The notes under the pieces were generated by a model that saw only the letters and a program-made list of their open reading frames with translations, was not told the origin of the DNA and did no database searches. From UBA1351 sp963677625 (GTDB lineage Bacteria > Bacillota > Clostridia > Lachnospirales > Vallitaleaceae), in contig CAXXSW010000010.1 in NCBI GenBank assembly GCA_963677625.2, positions 248,001 to 312,000 of the forward strand: a stretch of DNA of 64,000 nucleotides, read 5' to 3'. Positions within the stretch are counted from its first letter, which is position 1, and every line of letters begins with the position of its first letter. The position numbers and the translations under genes are program-made. Below are positions 1-8,674 of the stretch, one piece after another.

Positions 1-621
1 TTCTTTGATGTGAAATCAGGAGAAGTTCTGGTAGGTGGTGAAAATGTAAAAGATATCAGTAAAGTGGATTTAATGAATCACATATCATTTGTGTTTCAAA
101 ATACTACCTTGTTTAAAGGTTCCCTAACAGAGAACATTGTTTTTGGAAAAGAAGGTGTTACTGCTCAGGATATTGAAAAAGCTATTGAATTGTCCCAATC
201 AAAAACAATTATTGATGAACTAAAAGATGGATTAGATACAGTAATTGGATCAAATGGCACTTACTTATCGGGAGGAGAACAACAGCGAATTGCATTAGCT
301 AGAGCCATTGTTAAGGATGCACCGATTGTACTTTTAGATGAAGCTACAGCATTTGCAGACCCTGAAAATGAACACCTCATTCAAAAGGCTTTAAACGAGT
401 TAAGTAAAGGAAAAACAACTTTGATGATAGCCCATCGATTAACTAGTGTAAAAAATGCAGACAAAATCCTTGTTGTTAATGAAGGTAAGATAGAAGAGCA
501 AGGAACTCATGATGAATTGATAAAAAAAGACGGCCTGTACAAAGTGATGTGGAATGAGTACCTTGAGTCTGTTGCTTGGAAAGTCGGTCATGAAGATGAG
601 GAGGAAGAAAAATATGCATAA
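1..621 (+). CDS. ABC exporter-type ATP-binding protein, C-terminal part (5' end outside window)
   Basis: This frame is open from base 1, so the gene begins upstream; only the end of its nucleotide-binding domain is visible. The Walker A region is not in the window. Visible are the Q-loop (FVFQNTTLF), the signature LSGGEQQRIALARA, the Walker B VLLDEATAFADPE and the H-loop (IAHR). The ATAFADPENE wording is familiar from IrtA/YbtP-like exporter-fold transporters, some of which handle siderophores. The stop overlaps the start of the next ABC gene by 8 bases, so the two very likely form a heterodimer. The substrate cannot be read from this fragment. A Fur-controlled operon lies just beyond the pair, which makes iron-related cargo possible but not shown. 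Confidence 0.9.
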   Translation, partial: FFDVKSGEVLVGGENVKDISKVDLMNHISFVFQNTTLFKGSLTENIVFGKEGVTAQDIEKAIELSQSKTIIDELKDGLDTVIGSNGTYLSGGEQQRIALARAIVKDAPIVLLDEATAFADPENEHLIQKALNELSKGKTTLMIAHRLTSVKNADKILVVNEGKIEEQGTHDELIKKDGLYKVMWNEYLESVAWKVGHEDEEEEKYA

Positions 622-2350
622 ATATTTTCAAAAGACTTTTGCAATGTCAGAAAAAGGAGCAAAAAATTTAATTAGTGCTATATGGATGTCTACGCTGATG
701 AATTTAAGTTTTATGTTACCTGTTATTATTGGATTTCAATTTCTAGATCAGAGTATGAAGAAAATGTTAGGTACTTCAGATGGTTCTATTAATACGGTCA
801 CTTACTATATTATTATGGGATGTGTATCACTGTTAGTTATGTTTGTTATAGCTTATTTTCAGTATGACTCAACGTATACAAGAATCTATGAGGAAAGTGC
901 TAAGCGTAGGATAGATTTAGCTGAAACATTAAGAAAACTGCCACTGGCTTTCTTTGGAAAAAAAGATATTGCCGATTTGAGTGCGACTATTATGGAAGAT
1001 GCTACCCAAATTGAACAGCTATTTTCCCATGCGGTTCCTCAGATATTTGCCGCGGGTGTTACCATGGCCATTATGGCGAGTATGATGTTTTTATATAATT
1101 GGCAGATGGCGTTGGCTGTTTTTTGGGTAGTTCCGGTTGCTTTTCTAGTTTTTTATTTATCTAGAAAATTTCAAAAAAGAAGTCATACAGAAATGTATGT
1201 CCTTAAAAGAGATATATCTGATAATTTTCAAGAAGCATTGGATTCGGTTCATGAGATAAAATCCTACAATCGTGAAGATGACTACAGTGATGTTTTAGAC
1301 AGCAAGTTAGACCACTATGAAAAACGGTTGATCAGTTCGGAGTTACTACTGGGAGCGTGTATCAATCTGTCTTATGCGATATTAAGACTTGGGTTGCCAA
1401 GTGTTATGCTGATAGGGGCGTACTTGATGAGTCAGGGGCAAGTAAGTATTTTTTCATACTTAGTATTCCTTGTTATCACTGCAAGAGTATATAACCCGAT
1501 AATGGAAATTATGGACAATCTGGCGTTATTGCTCTACTTAAATGTTCGCATAAACCGTATGAAAGAGATGGACGCCATGCCTCGTCAGGAAGGTAGTAAA
1601 AATTTTACACCTGCCAATTATGACATTAAGTTTGAACATGTAGATTTTTCTTATATTGATGGTGTACAGACGCTAAGTGATATTAACTTTACGGCAAAGC
1701 AGGGTGAAGTTACAGCACTGGTAGGGCCTTCAGGTGGCGGTAAATCAACAGTTGCCAAGTTAGCTGCCAGATTTTGGGATGCCAATTATGGAAAAGTAAC
1801 TTTAGGAGGTGTTGATATCTCAACTACTGACCCTGAAACTTTACTTAAGTATTACTCAATTGTATTCCAGGATGTTACCTTATTTAATTCTAGCGTGATG
1901 GAGAATATCAGATTGGGGAGAAAGGACGCTTCGGATGATGAGGTAAGAGAAGCAGCCAGATTAGCCAGATGTGATGAGTTTATCAATCGGTTACCGGATG
2001 GCTATAATACGCTTATTGGAGAAAACGGTGAGCGTTTATCTGGAGGTGAACGACAGAGAATATCTATTGCTAGAGCCATGTTAAAAGATGCACCAATCAT
2101 TCTTTTAGATGAGGCGACGGCTTCACTTGATGCTGAAAATGAAAGTAAGATACAGGCGGCGTTAAGCGAACTAATTAGAAATAAAACTGTTTTGATTATT
2201 GCTCATCGAATGCGTACAGTATCAGGAGCGGATAAGGTTGTAGTCATCAAAGATGGAAGTATTGAGGAAAGTGGAAGACCAGATCTATTGAAAAAGAATA
2301 ATGGTACATTTGCCTCTATGCTTAGAACACAATTGCAAGAAGTTTCTTAA
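614..2350 (+). CDS. ABC transporter, fused membrane and ATP-binding domains
   Basis: This 578-residue exporter-fold half transporter has about six membrane segments in residues 20-310 and a C-terminal nucleotide-binding domain. Walker A (GPSGGGKST) lies near residue 370, the signature LSGGERQR near 475, Walker B (IILLDEATAS) near 494 and the H-loop (IAHR) near 535. I chose ATG 614 because a GAGGAGGAAG ribosome site lies 7-16 bases upstream; a longer in-frame start at 554 has none. It overlaps the preceding ABC gene, so translation is coupled and a heterodimer is likely. A convergent terminator follows. The family resembles IrtB/YbtQ and multidrug exporters; cargo is unknown. Confidence 0.92.
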   Translation: MHKYFQKTFAMSEKGAKNLISAIWMSTLMNLSFMLPVIIGFQFLDQSMKKMLGTSDGSINTVTYYIIMGCVSLLVMFVIAYFQYDSTYTRIYEESAKRRIDLAETLRKLPLAFFGKKDIADLSATIMEDATQIEQLFSHAVPQIFAAGVTMAIMASMMFLYNWQMALAVFWVVPVAFLVFYLSRKFQKRSHTEMYVLKRDISDNFQEALDSVHEIKSYNREDDYSDVLDSKLDHYEKRLISSELLLGACINLSYAILRLGLPSVMLIGAYLMSQGQVSIFSYLVFLVITARVYNPIMEIMDNLALLLYLNVRINRMKEMDAMPRQEGSKNFTPANYDIKFEHVDFSYIDGVQTLSDINFTAKQGEVTALVGPSGGGKSTVAKLAARFWDANYGKVTLGGVDISTTDPETLLKYYSIVFQDVTLFNSSVMENIRLGRKDASDDEVREAARLARCDEFINRLPDGYNTLIGENGERLSGGERQRISIARAMLKDAPIILLDEATASLDAENESKIQAALSELIRNKTVLIIAHRMRTVSGADKVVVIKDGSIEESGRPDLLKKNNGTFASMLRTQLQEVS

Positions 2351-2370
2351 AATATAGAAGTGCTTATATT

Positions 2371-2407
2371 AAAGCCAACCATCTGATAGGGGCAGGTGGT
2401 TGGCTTT
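2371..2407. terminator. Bidirectional Rho-independent terminator
   Basis: A long hairpin with arms AAAGCCAACCATCTG and CAGGTGGTTGGCTTT sits between two convergent genes, with A/T-rich flanks on both sides. It can serve the ABC gene on the plus strand and the DUF3793 gene on the minus strand. Confidence 0.85.
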
Positions 2408-2420
2408 ATAAGGTGTATTA

Positions 2421-3032
2421 TTAGATGGCTTTTAGTAAATCATAAGGTCTTGTTCCCTGTTTCAAAATATTCGTAAATTCTAAACGCTTTAAGTCATATA
2501 ATTCAAAAGTCTGTCTTGCTTCACTTAGGTTTGAGTATACTTTCCAGTATCCAACACCAATACTGCAATCTTTATAATCTGAGGAAAATGCTATAACATC
2601 GGATAATGGATATCCCAAAAAAACGCCTATTTCATCAGGACAATGATTTCTAAATCGATCGTGTAAAATTTTTAATGCATCAGTAACGGTAATATTGCTA
2701 TAATAACCGAATTGACTTAAATATGATGATGCTTTTTTGTTACTGATGATTTTATCTAACCATGAGTGGTTGTAAAACAAAACTTTGACACTGTTAATGC
2801 AGTTTTTTAATTCTATTGCATCAAGTGATATTGATGCTAATATTGCTTCTTTATGTTTAAACCACATTTCTTTGAAATTAAATTGATGATTATCTCTGAA
2901 AGAAATTAGCGTTGCAGGCTTTACTCCTGAAAGTGTTGCTGCAGCATGATAAAATATTTTGTAAACCATATGATCAAGCTCTGAGTATTGATCAGTCATT
3001 TCTTGGGTGAGATAATAAAGGGAGTTCGGCAT
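2421..3032 (-). CDS. DUF3793 family protein
   Basis: This 203-residue soluble protein matches the DUF3793 family, recognised from the motif EIGVFLGYPLSDVIAF followed by a GYWKVYSNLSEARQTFELYD segment. No signal peptide or membrane segment is visible. The biochemical function is not established; the family is commonly found beside flavodoxins and iron-uptake genes in Clostridia. Here it lies about 20 bases downstream of a flavodoxin gene in the same direction, with an AAAGGA ribosome site overlapping the end of that gene. The pair therefore shares the Fur-box promoter upstream of the flavodoxin. A role in iron or haem handling is an inference from context. Confidence 0.85.
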   Translation of the reverse strand: MPNSLYYLTQEMTDQYSELDHMVYKIFYHAAATLSGVKPATLISFRDNHQFNFKEMWFKHKEAILASISLDAIELKNCINSVKVLFYNHSWLDKIISNKKASSYLSQFGYYSNITVTDALKILHDRFRNHCPDEIGVFLGYPLSDVIAFSSDYKDCSIGVGYWKVYSNLSEARQTFELYDLKRLEFTNILKQGTRPYDLLKAI

Positions 3033-3051
3033 AGTATAATCCTTTCAGACC

Positions 3052-3474
3052 CTATTTTAAAGCTTTTCCTAGTGTCTTACATTGCTCTAAACCTTCATCA
3101 TCAGGCATTTCATTTAGGATTAAGCAATCAGCTACAAGCTTCGCCCCATAGTTTTCCATTCTTGTTTTCCAATCATCCATCCATTCGCCATCGCCCCAAC
3201 CATATGAACCAAATAGCACCATAGGTTTACCAGCCACTTGTCCTTTAAGGCCTTCAACAAAAGGTTCCATTTCAGTTTCTTCTAGTACTTCAGCCCCCAT
3301 AGATGGACATCCTAAGGCTACTGCATCTACGTCAGTTACATCGCTTAATGTAGCATTGGATACTGCTAGTATCTTTACATCTAAATCTTCACTTTTGGCA
3401 CCGTCTGCAACTGCCTTTGCCATAGCCTCTGTATTGCCTGTTCCAGACCAATATATGATACTTATTTTTTTCAT
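3052..3474 (-). CDS. Short-chain flavodoxin
   Basis: This 140-residue protein has the FMN phosphate-binding loop SGTGNTE at residues 10-16 and the flavin-stacking loops around GCPSMG and GSYGWGDGEW. It is a low-potential one-electron carrier of the cytoplasm that typically replaces ferredoxin under iron limitation. The minus-strand promoter TTGACA-17-TATAAT is followed by a near-consensus Fur box, so induction by iron starvation is well supported by sequence. The start ATG has a TAGGAGC ribosome site. It is co-transcribed with the DUF3793 gene. Confidence 0.95.
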   Translation of the reverse strand: MKKISIIYWSGTGNTEAMAKAVADGAKSEDLDVKILAVSNATLSDVTDVDAVALGCPSMGAEVLEETEMEPFVEGLKGQVAGKPMVLFGSYGWGDGEWMDDWKTRMENYGAKLVADCLILNEMPDDEGLEQCKTLGKALK

Positions 3475-3501
3475 AATAGCTCCTAACTTAATATTATTTT
3501 A

Positions 3502-3562
3502 TGATAATGAGAATCAATATCAATTACGGAATAATTATAACAAATCGTTAAAATCGTGTCAA
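3502..3562 (-). promoter_or_regulatory. Sigma-A promoter with Fur box for the flavodoxin operon
   Basis: On the minus strand, -35 TTGACA (3562-3557), a 17-base spacer and -10 TATAAT (3539-3534) form a consensus promoter. Immediately downstream, plus-strand bases 3503-3521 read GATAATGAGAATCAATATC, two mismatches from the 19-bp Fur consensus. Binding there would block transcription when iron is plentiful. Confidence 0.85.
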
Positions 3563-3996
3563 TACATAACAGAAAATAAGTTGATAAATAACAATTGATT
3601 TAACATAGTAGAGCAGGAATATACGATGATGAAAGCCTAAATAAGGTGACTATTTAATACGCTTTCATATCTGGCTATTTGCATATATCATTTATAAGGT
3701 GTATGATTAAAGCTCCACTTCTTACGAATTTCAACATCTATTAAACTTGAACCATTAGAGATAGTACTCCTACGGGTATTTCACTCTATATAGTTACAGT
3801 GTTTTCGATTACTTAAACTTTTCACTTATTAAGAGTAGTTAAAATTTTAGAAAAGAGTTTCAATTTTGTTTTATGAAGTCGTAGATACCGTGAAAACAAA
3901 AGTAGAAGCTCTTTATGTCTTGCGTAAGCAATTATAGATGAGGGTACCTATTTTTTTAATGCAATTTTAAAGAGAAAGTTGATAAGGGTAAAAGGA
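3563..3996. other. Intergenic region without a recognised gene
   Basis: About 430 bases separate the divergent flavodoxin and cytidylyltransferase-fusion genes. I see no convincing ORF, riboswitch or terminator here. It probably holds the promoter of the downstream operon, but I could not pick one with confidence. Confidence 0.6.
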
Positions 3997-5820
3997 ATGC
4001 AAGCAATTATATTAGCAGCGGGAATGGGAAAAAGACTTAAACATTTAACGAAAGGTTCTGCAAAATGTATGGTTAAAGTCGATGGTATTACACTGATTGA
4101 GAGGATGCTCTTGCAATTAGACAAATTGAACCTATCGGAGATTATTATTGTTGTTGGTTATAAAGCTGAAAAATTGGTTTCATTTATATTAAATTTAGAA
4201 GTAAACACACCAATAACATTTGTCACCAATGAAATTTATTACAAAACGAATAATATATATTCTCTGTATTTAGCAAAAGAATATTTGCTTAAAGAAGATA
4301 CATTGTTACTGGAATCGGACTTAATATTTGATGATGTGGCATTAGAGAATATCATCAATGACCCATATCCAAATCTTGCTTTAGTTGCCAAACATGAAAG
4401 CTGGATGGATGGTACAGCTATAACTTTAGATGACGATAATAATATTATCAGTTTTGTTGGGAAAACGGAGTATGATTATAATGAAGCACATGAATACTAT
4501 AAAACAGTAAACATTTACAAATTCAGCAAAGAGTTTTCTAATAATCACTATGTACCATTTTTGGGAGCTTATATTAAATCTCAAGGTACAAATGCATATT
4601 ATGAGCAAGTATTAAAGGTAATTGGTTTACTTGATAGACCAGAGATCAAAGTAACCTTAATAGAGAATGTAGTATGGTATGAAATCGATGATGAACAGGA
4701 TTTGGATATTGCCGAATCCTTATTTACTGCTTGCCCTAAGAATAGACTGACAAAAATCCAGAATAGATATGGTGGATATTGGAGATATTCGAATTTAATT
4801 GACTTTTGTTATTTGGTTAATCCCTTTTATCCTCCAATTAAGATGGTAAATGAAATTAAGTACAATATTGAAAGTCTAATCTATAACTATCCTTCAGGAA
4901 TAGGTGTCAATAGCCTATTGGCTGCCAAATGCTTTGGATTACAAAAAGACCATTTATGTATAGGAAATGGTGCTGCAGAATTAATTAATTCCTTAATGAA
5001 AACCCTAAAAGGTAAAATAGGTCTTATTCGTCCTACTTTTGAAGAATACCCTAATCGACTAGATAAAGATAGTGTTATAGCCTTTTATCCAGAAAACCCA
5101 GATTTTTCATACACAATTGATGACTTGATGGAGTTTTATGAAGATAAGGATATATCCACTCTTTTGCTCATTAATCCAGATAATCCATCAGGCAACTTTA
5201 TTGAACTTGTTGATGTCTTGATTTTGGCAAAATGGACGATGAAAAAAGGGATTAGATTGATTGTCGATGAATCATTTGTAGATTTTGCTAATTCCGAGTT
5301 TTCCACAACATTGTTATCTGAGAAGATTCTACAAGATTATAAGGAACTAATCGTTGTTAAAAGTATTTCTAAGTCTTATGGAATACCAGGCCTGCGTCTA
5401 GGTATTATATGTAGTGCCGATACTGACCTAATCGCTTTTATTAAAAATGATATTTCCATTTGGAATATTAATTCTATAGCAGAATTTTACATGCAAATAA
5501 GTGAAAAATATAGTGATGAATATAAGTATTCCTTAGAACTAATAAAAGAAGCCAGAGAAGTATTTTTGGAACAATTAAGTGAGAGTAAGTTCCTAAGAGT
5601 CATACCGACTCAGGCAAATTATGTCATGTGTGAAATTCTCGGTGAAGCTACTGCAACCCATATAACAGAAGCCTTGTTAAATGATTATAATATTCTTATT
5701 AAGGACCTGTCTACAAAAGAAGGAATTGAAGGGCAATATATTAGAATTGCGGTAAAAAGAAAAAAAGAAAATGAAAAATTTGTAGACGCGTTTAATCATC
5801 TATTAAGTGAAAATATATAA
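3997..5820 (+). CDS. Fusion of a nucleotidyltransferase (CTP type) and a class I/II aminotransferase-fold PLP enzyme
   Basis: The N-terminal domain (residues 1-235) is a sugar-nucleotidyltransferase fold with the pyrophosphorylase signature ILAAGMGKRLKHLT, as in LicC/PntC-type CTP:phosphocholine or phosphonate cytidylyltransferases. The C-terminal domain (about 245-605) is a HisC/CobD-like PLP enzyme: INPDNPSGN loop, DESFVDF, and the Schiff-base lysine K459 in SISKSYGIPGLRLG. ATG 3997 with AAGGG eight bases upstream is preferred over TTG 3979. The next gene is a CDP-alcohol phosphatidyltransferase 15 bases away. The arrangement suggests one protein making an amino-alcohol phosphate (or aminophosphonate) and its CDP ester, which the neighbour then uses for a lipid or polymer headgroup. 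The true substrate is unknown; no phosphonate mutase gene is visible nearby. Confidence 0.85.
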   Translation: MQAIILAAGMGKRLKHLTKGSAKCMVKVDGITLIERMLLQLDKLNLSEIIIVVGYKAEKLVSFILNLEVNTPITFVTNEIYYKTNNIYSLYLAKEYLLKEDTLLLESDLIFDDVALENIINDPYPNLALVAKHESWMDGTAITLDDDNNIISFVGKTEYDYNEAHEYYKTVNIYKFSKEFSNNHYVPFLGAYIKSQGTNAYYEQVLKVIGLLDRPEIKVTLIENVVWYEIDDEQDLDIAESLFTACPKNRLTKIQNRYGGYWRYSNLIDFCYLVNPFYPPIKMVNEIKYNIESLIYNYPSGIGVNSLLAAKCFGLQKDHLCIGNGAAELINSLMKTLKGKIGLIRPTFEEYPNRLDKDSVIAFYPENPDFSYTIDDLMEFYEDKDISTLLLINPDNPSGNFIELVDVLILAKWTMKKGIRLIVDESFVDFANSEFSTTLLSEKILQDYKELIVVKSISKSYGIPGLRLGIICSADTDLIAFIKNDISIWNINSIAEFYMQISEKYSDEYKYSLELIKEAREVFLEQLSESKFLRVIPTQANYVMCEILGEATATHITEALLNDYNILIKDLSTKEGIEGQYIRIAVKRKKENEKFVDAFNHLLSENI

Positions 5821-5835
5821 AAGGGGTATGAAGAA

Positions 5836-6474
5836 ATGATAAAACAAGATTCAAAAGCTACTGTAGTGCCTTCCATGCTCAGCTTTCTTAGAGATTTACC
5901 AAATATTTGCTCTCTTGCAGGCCTTGCTAGTGCCTTGCTTGGAATCTATTATGCTGTTTTAGGTAATTTTCAGTTTGCTTTAATTGGAGTGTTATGGGCA
6001 ACCTTATTTGATTGGGGGGATGGGATTATTGCCCGAAAACTTAAAGGGCGTACAGAGATTCAAGGCTATTTTGGTGGCCAACTTGATTCACTTATTGATA
6101 TGGTGAGTTTTGGTGTTTTTCCGGCTATATTTTTACTTAGTTATGGTAAGTTTAACCCCATATTTTTACCAGGTGCATTTATTATTATTGCAGTAAGTGG
6201 CATTAGATTAAGCTATTTCAATATCTATGGTTTGATTGATAAAAGAACATACAAGGGATTAGCCTTAGATAATAATGTCCTTATTCTTGCTTTTTTCTTC
6301 TTGTTTGAGAGATGGGTTCCCTATACAGCTTTTACAATTATTTTATACTTGGTCTTGATGATTTTGCCGATCTTTAATTTGGCATCAATTTCTACTTATA
6401 AATTTGCAGGAAAATGGTTTTATGCTCTTATAGGATACGTCGTAGGTATGACCATTATTTATGGTTGGTTTTGA
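5836..6474 (+). CDS. CDP-alcohol phosphatidyltransferase, PssA-like
   Basis: This 212-residue integral membrane protein has about six hydrophobic segments. The family motif DxxDGxxAR...GxxxDxxxD is present as DWGDGIIAR at about residue 60 and GGQLDSLID about 20 residues later. LDSLIDMVSFGVFPA closely recalls the LDSLADVVSFG signature of PssA phosphatidylserine synthases. The spacer between AR and the first G is about four residues longer than the general motif. The AAGGGG ribosome site fits ATG 5836. It follows the cytidylyltransferase-PLP fusion in one operon and probably consumes that enzyme's CDP product, or makes phosphatidylserine from CDP-diacylglycerol; sequence alone does not decide. 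Confidence 0.88.
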   Translation: MIKQDSKATVVPSMLSFLRDLPNICSLAGLASALLGIYYAVLGNFQFALIGVLWATLFDWGDGIIARKLKGRTEIQGYFGGQLDSLIDMVSFGVFPAIFLLSYGKFNPIFLPGAFIIIAVSGIRLSYFNIYGLIDKRTYKGLALDNNVLILAFFFLFERWVPYTAFTIILYLVLMILPIFNLASISTYKFAGKWFYALIGYVVGMTIIYGWF

Positions 6475-6562
6475 TTTGCTCTTAATTCAATTATGTTCAC
6501 TATATATGGAAGTGTTATAATCCAAAATTTACTTATAGATTTAAGTAAAAATAGTGAAACAA

Positions 6563-6591
6563 TTGACAAGTTTTTCCTATTTTGATATATT
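6563..6591 (+). promoter_or_regulatory. Promoter of the Mn riboswitch transcript
   Basis: TTGACA (6563-6568), a 17-base spacer and TATATT (6586-6591) form a near-consensus promoter just upstream of the riboswitch. Confidence 0.75.
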
Positions 6592-6597
6592 ATAGAA

Positions 6598-6700
6598 AGC
6601 TTCTATAAGGGAGTAGCTATGGGAAACCACAAATAAGGTCAACATACTGGAGTAATCCTGGTCTTATTTACATTAATAACTTTTAATGGAGCGAGACTTA
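6598..6700 (+). promoter_or_regulatory. yybP-ykoY manganese riboswitch
   Basis: The conserved blocks of the yybP-ykoY aptamer appear in order: AAGGGAGTAGC, GGGAAACC, GTCAACATACTGG and the 3' GGAGCGAGAC. This class senses Mn2+ and usually turns on manganese exporters. The downstream gene encodes a GDT1/UPF0016 protein, a family linked to manganese transport, so ligand, RNA class and gene agree. Confidence 0.93.
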
Positions 6701-6750
6701 TAGATTAATTGGTGAGATTCGCCGATTAATCTATAGGTCTCTTTTCTTTG
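6693..6750 (+). terminator. Riboswitch expression-platform terminator
   Basis: An 18-bp stem (6693-6710 with 6724-6741) ends in TTTTCTTTG. Its 5' arm begins inside the aptamer's final GCGAGAC, so aptamer folding with Mn2+ and terminator formation exclude each other, giving an ON switch. Confidence 0.88.
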
Positions 6751-6787
6751 TTCTATAGGAAAGTGAACGCAGCGAAGCCTTTTTGTT
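6750..6787 (+). repeat. Dispersed post-terminator repeat, short form
   Basis: TTCTATAGGAAAGTGAACG followed by AGCGAAGCCTTTTTG resembles the flanks of longer copies near 24212-24328 and a right-end copy near 20168-20205. It starts directly after a terminator U-tract, as do the other copies. Confidence 0.65.
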
Positions 6788-6824
6788 TAAATGAAGATGA
6801 TATATATAGGAATTGGAGAAAATC

Positions 6825-8657
6825 ATGATTAGCGAAATTATTCAAGCATTTATATTAATTTTTATTGCTGAAATGGGTGATAAAACCCAAATACTTGCCA
6901 TGGCCTTTGCAACAAAATATCCGGTTAGAAAGGTTTTAATTGGTATTGGCTTAGGTTCTTTTATAAACCACGGGTTGGCAGTGTTATTAGGGAGTTACCT
7001 ATCTACCTTAGTTCCTATAAACACCATTCAAATGATTGCCGGCTTTGCTTTCGTAGGTTTTGCTATATGGTCACTAAAGGCCGAAGATGAGGATACTGAA
7101 GATGAACCTAAATTTCAGTTTGGACCAGTTGCAACAGTTTCCTTGGCCTTTTTTCTAGGTGAACTTGGAGATAAAACCCAGCTGACTGCAATTACTTTGA
7201 CAGCAGATGCAACTTTCCCAGGAATGATTTTAGTGGGTACAGTAGCAGGTATGGTAGCTACAGGTGGGTTAGGTATCATTGTTGGTAAAAAAATGGGTGA
7301 CAAAATTCCTGAACTTGGAATTAAGTTGGTAGCTTCTTTGGTATTTATGTTTTTTGGCTTTCAAAAGTTGAGTCAAACATTACCCAAGCAGTATATGACT
7401 GCAAGATATATGGTATCATTTATAGTGGTAGTTACAATAATTGTGGCTTACTTGGTATATAAGTTATTGATTATGAGAAAAAAAGGTATCCAAACTGCGT
7501 ATGTTAGACAATCTAGATTACTTTATGATTATACATTACATATTATGGAGGATCTAAATAGTATATGTGTAGGTCCAGAGATATGTGGCGAGTGTAAAAA
7601 AAACCAATGTGCAGTCGGATATGCTAAAATGATTATAAAAGAGTATAAAGATAGTAAAACAGTGATTAGTGGTGTTTCAAAAACTACTGATAGGAGCAAA
7701 CCATTTTCGGAAGACAAAGTGATAGATAGTTTAGTTGACACCTTGATATTGATTAATGATGTTAATAAGGAAGAAGAACTGAAAGTGGTACATGAAGTGC
7801 GAAAGCAGTTGGAAGGAATCCTATTGGGATATCAGTTGGAGGACTATCATTCATTTGATGATTATATAGCCAATGTTAAGGCTAAGGAAAATATGCTTGG
7901 ACAAAAGATCCTTTATCAATATAAGGTGAGAAAAGGGACATCAGATAGAATCCTAAATTTAGGTAGTAAGACAAGTAATATATATCTATTAACAATACCT
8001 GAGGGTTATGCTCTTATTGACACTGGTTATCGAGAGACTTATACAAACTTTAAACAAAATTTATATAAGTATGGTATTCCATTAAATGATATCAAGTATG
8101 TATTTTTAACACATGTACACGATGATCATGTTGGATGTTTAAATCAAGTACTAGAAGAAACAGAGGCTAAAGTAATACTAACAGAGGAATCAGCTAGGAG
8201 ATTAAAAATAGGACAGAACTCTTTTGATGGCGGATGTAGTAGTATAAGAGCTTGGCTCTTTTGTCAAATACTTAAGTTGTTTGGAAAAGGACAGCATAAG
8301 TTTGAACCTGTTGACCAAGAGGATAGATATCTGGTAATAGATGATAATAATAGTTCAGATATAGAGAAAAAATTGACAGGAAGGGTTGTAGATTTACCTG
8401 GACATACAGCCGATTCTATTGGTTTGTTAATTGACAATGACATTTTGTTTTGTGGAGATGCGTCTATGAACGGATTACCAAGTCGTCATAATATCATTAT
8501 ATGGATTGAAAATTTAACACAGTATAAGACTTCTTGGAAAAAAATGATGGATATGACTTTTAATACACTGTATCCTTCACATGGAGTTCCCTTTGACAAA
8601 TCACTTTTAAGTAGGAATGAGAAACAGCTAAACAAGATCAATCTATATAGACTATAA
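6825..8657 (+). CDS. GDT1/UPF0016 manganese transporter fused to a metallo-beta-lactamase-fold domain
   Basis: Residues 1-190 are a complete UPF0016/TMEM165 (GDT1) unit with the two family motifs EMGDKTQ (about 16-22) and ELGDKTQ (about 113-119) and six predicted membrane segments; relatives export Mn2+ or exchange cations. A further membrane segment lies near 200-220. Residues 230-340 include a Cys cluster (CVGPEICGECKKNQC). Residues 370-610 form a metallo-beta-lactamase fold with HVHDDH near 430, LPGH near 525, CGDA near 545 and YPSHG near 585. ATG 6825 follows TTGGAGA; TTG 6813 lacks a site. Expression is under the Mn riboswitch and the Crp/Fnr gene follows 17 bases on. The fusion is continuous in one frame and I do not know it from the family. 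Confidence 0.88.
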   Translation: MISEIIQAFILIFIAEMGDKTQILAMAFATKYPVRKVLIGIGLGSFINHGLAVLLGSYLSTLVPINTIQMIAGFAFVGFAIWSLKAEDEDTEDEPKFQFGPVATVSLAFFLGELGDKTQLTAITLTADATFPGMILVGTVAGMVATGGLGIIVGKKMGDKIPELGIKLVASLVFMFFGFQKLSQTLPKQYMTARYMVSFIVVVTIIVAYLVYKLLIMRKKGIQTAYVRQSRLLYDYTLHIMEDLNSICVGPEICGECKKNQCAVGYAKMIIKEYKDSKTVISGVSKTTDRSKPFSEDKVIDSLVDTLILINDVNKEEELKVVHEVRKQLEGILLGYQLEDYHSFDDYIANVKAKENMLGQKILYQYKVRKGTSDRILNLGSKTSNIYLLTIPEGYALIDTGYRETYTNFKQNLYKYGIPLNDIKYVFLTHVHDDHVGCLNQVLEETEAKVILTEESARRLKIGQNSFDGGCSSIRAWLFCQILKLFGKGQHKFEPVDQEDRYLVIDDNNSSDIEKKLTGRVVDLPGHTADSIGLLIDNDILFCGDASMNGLPSRHNIIIWIENLTQYKTSWKKMMDMTFNTLYPSHGVPFDKSLLSRNEKQLNKINLYRL

Positions 8658-8674
8658 TGAGTTAAGGAGGCGTT

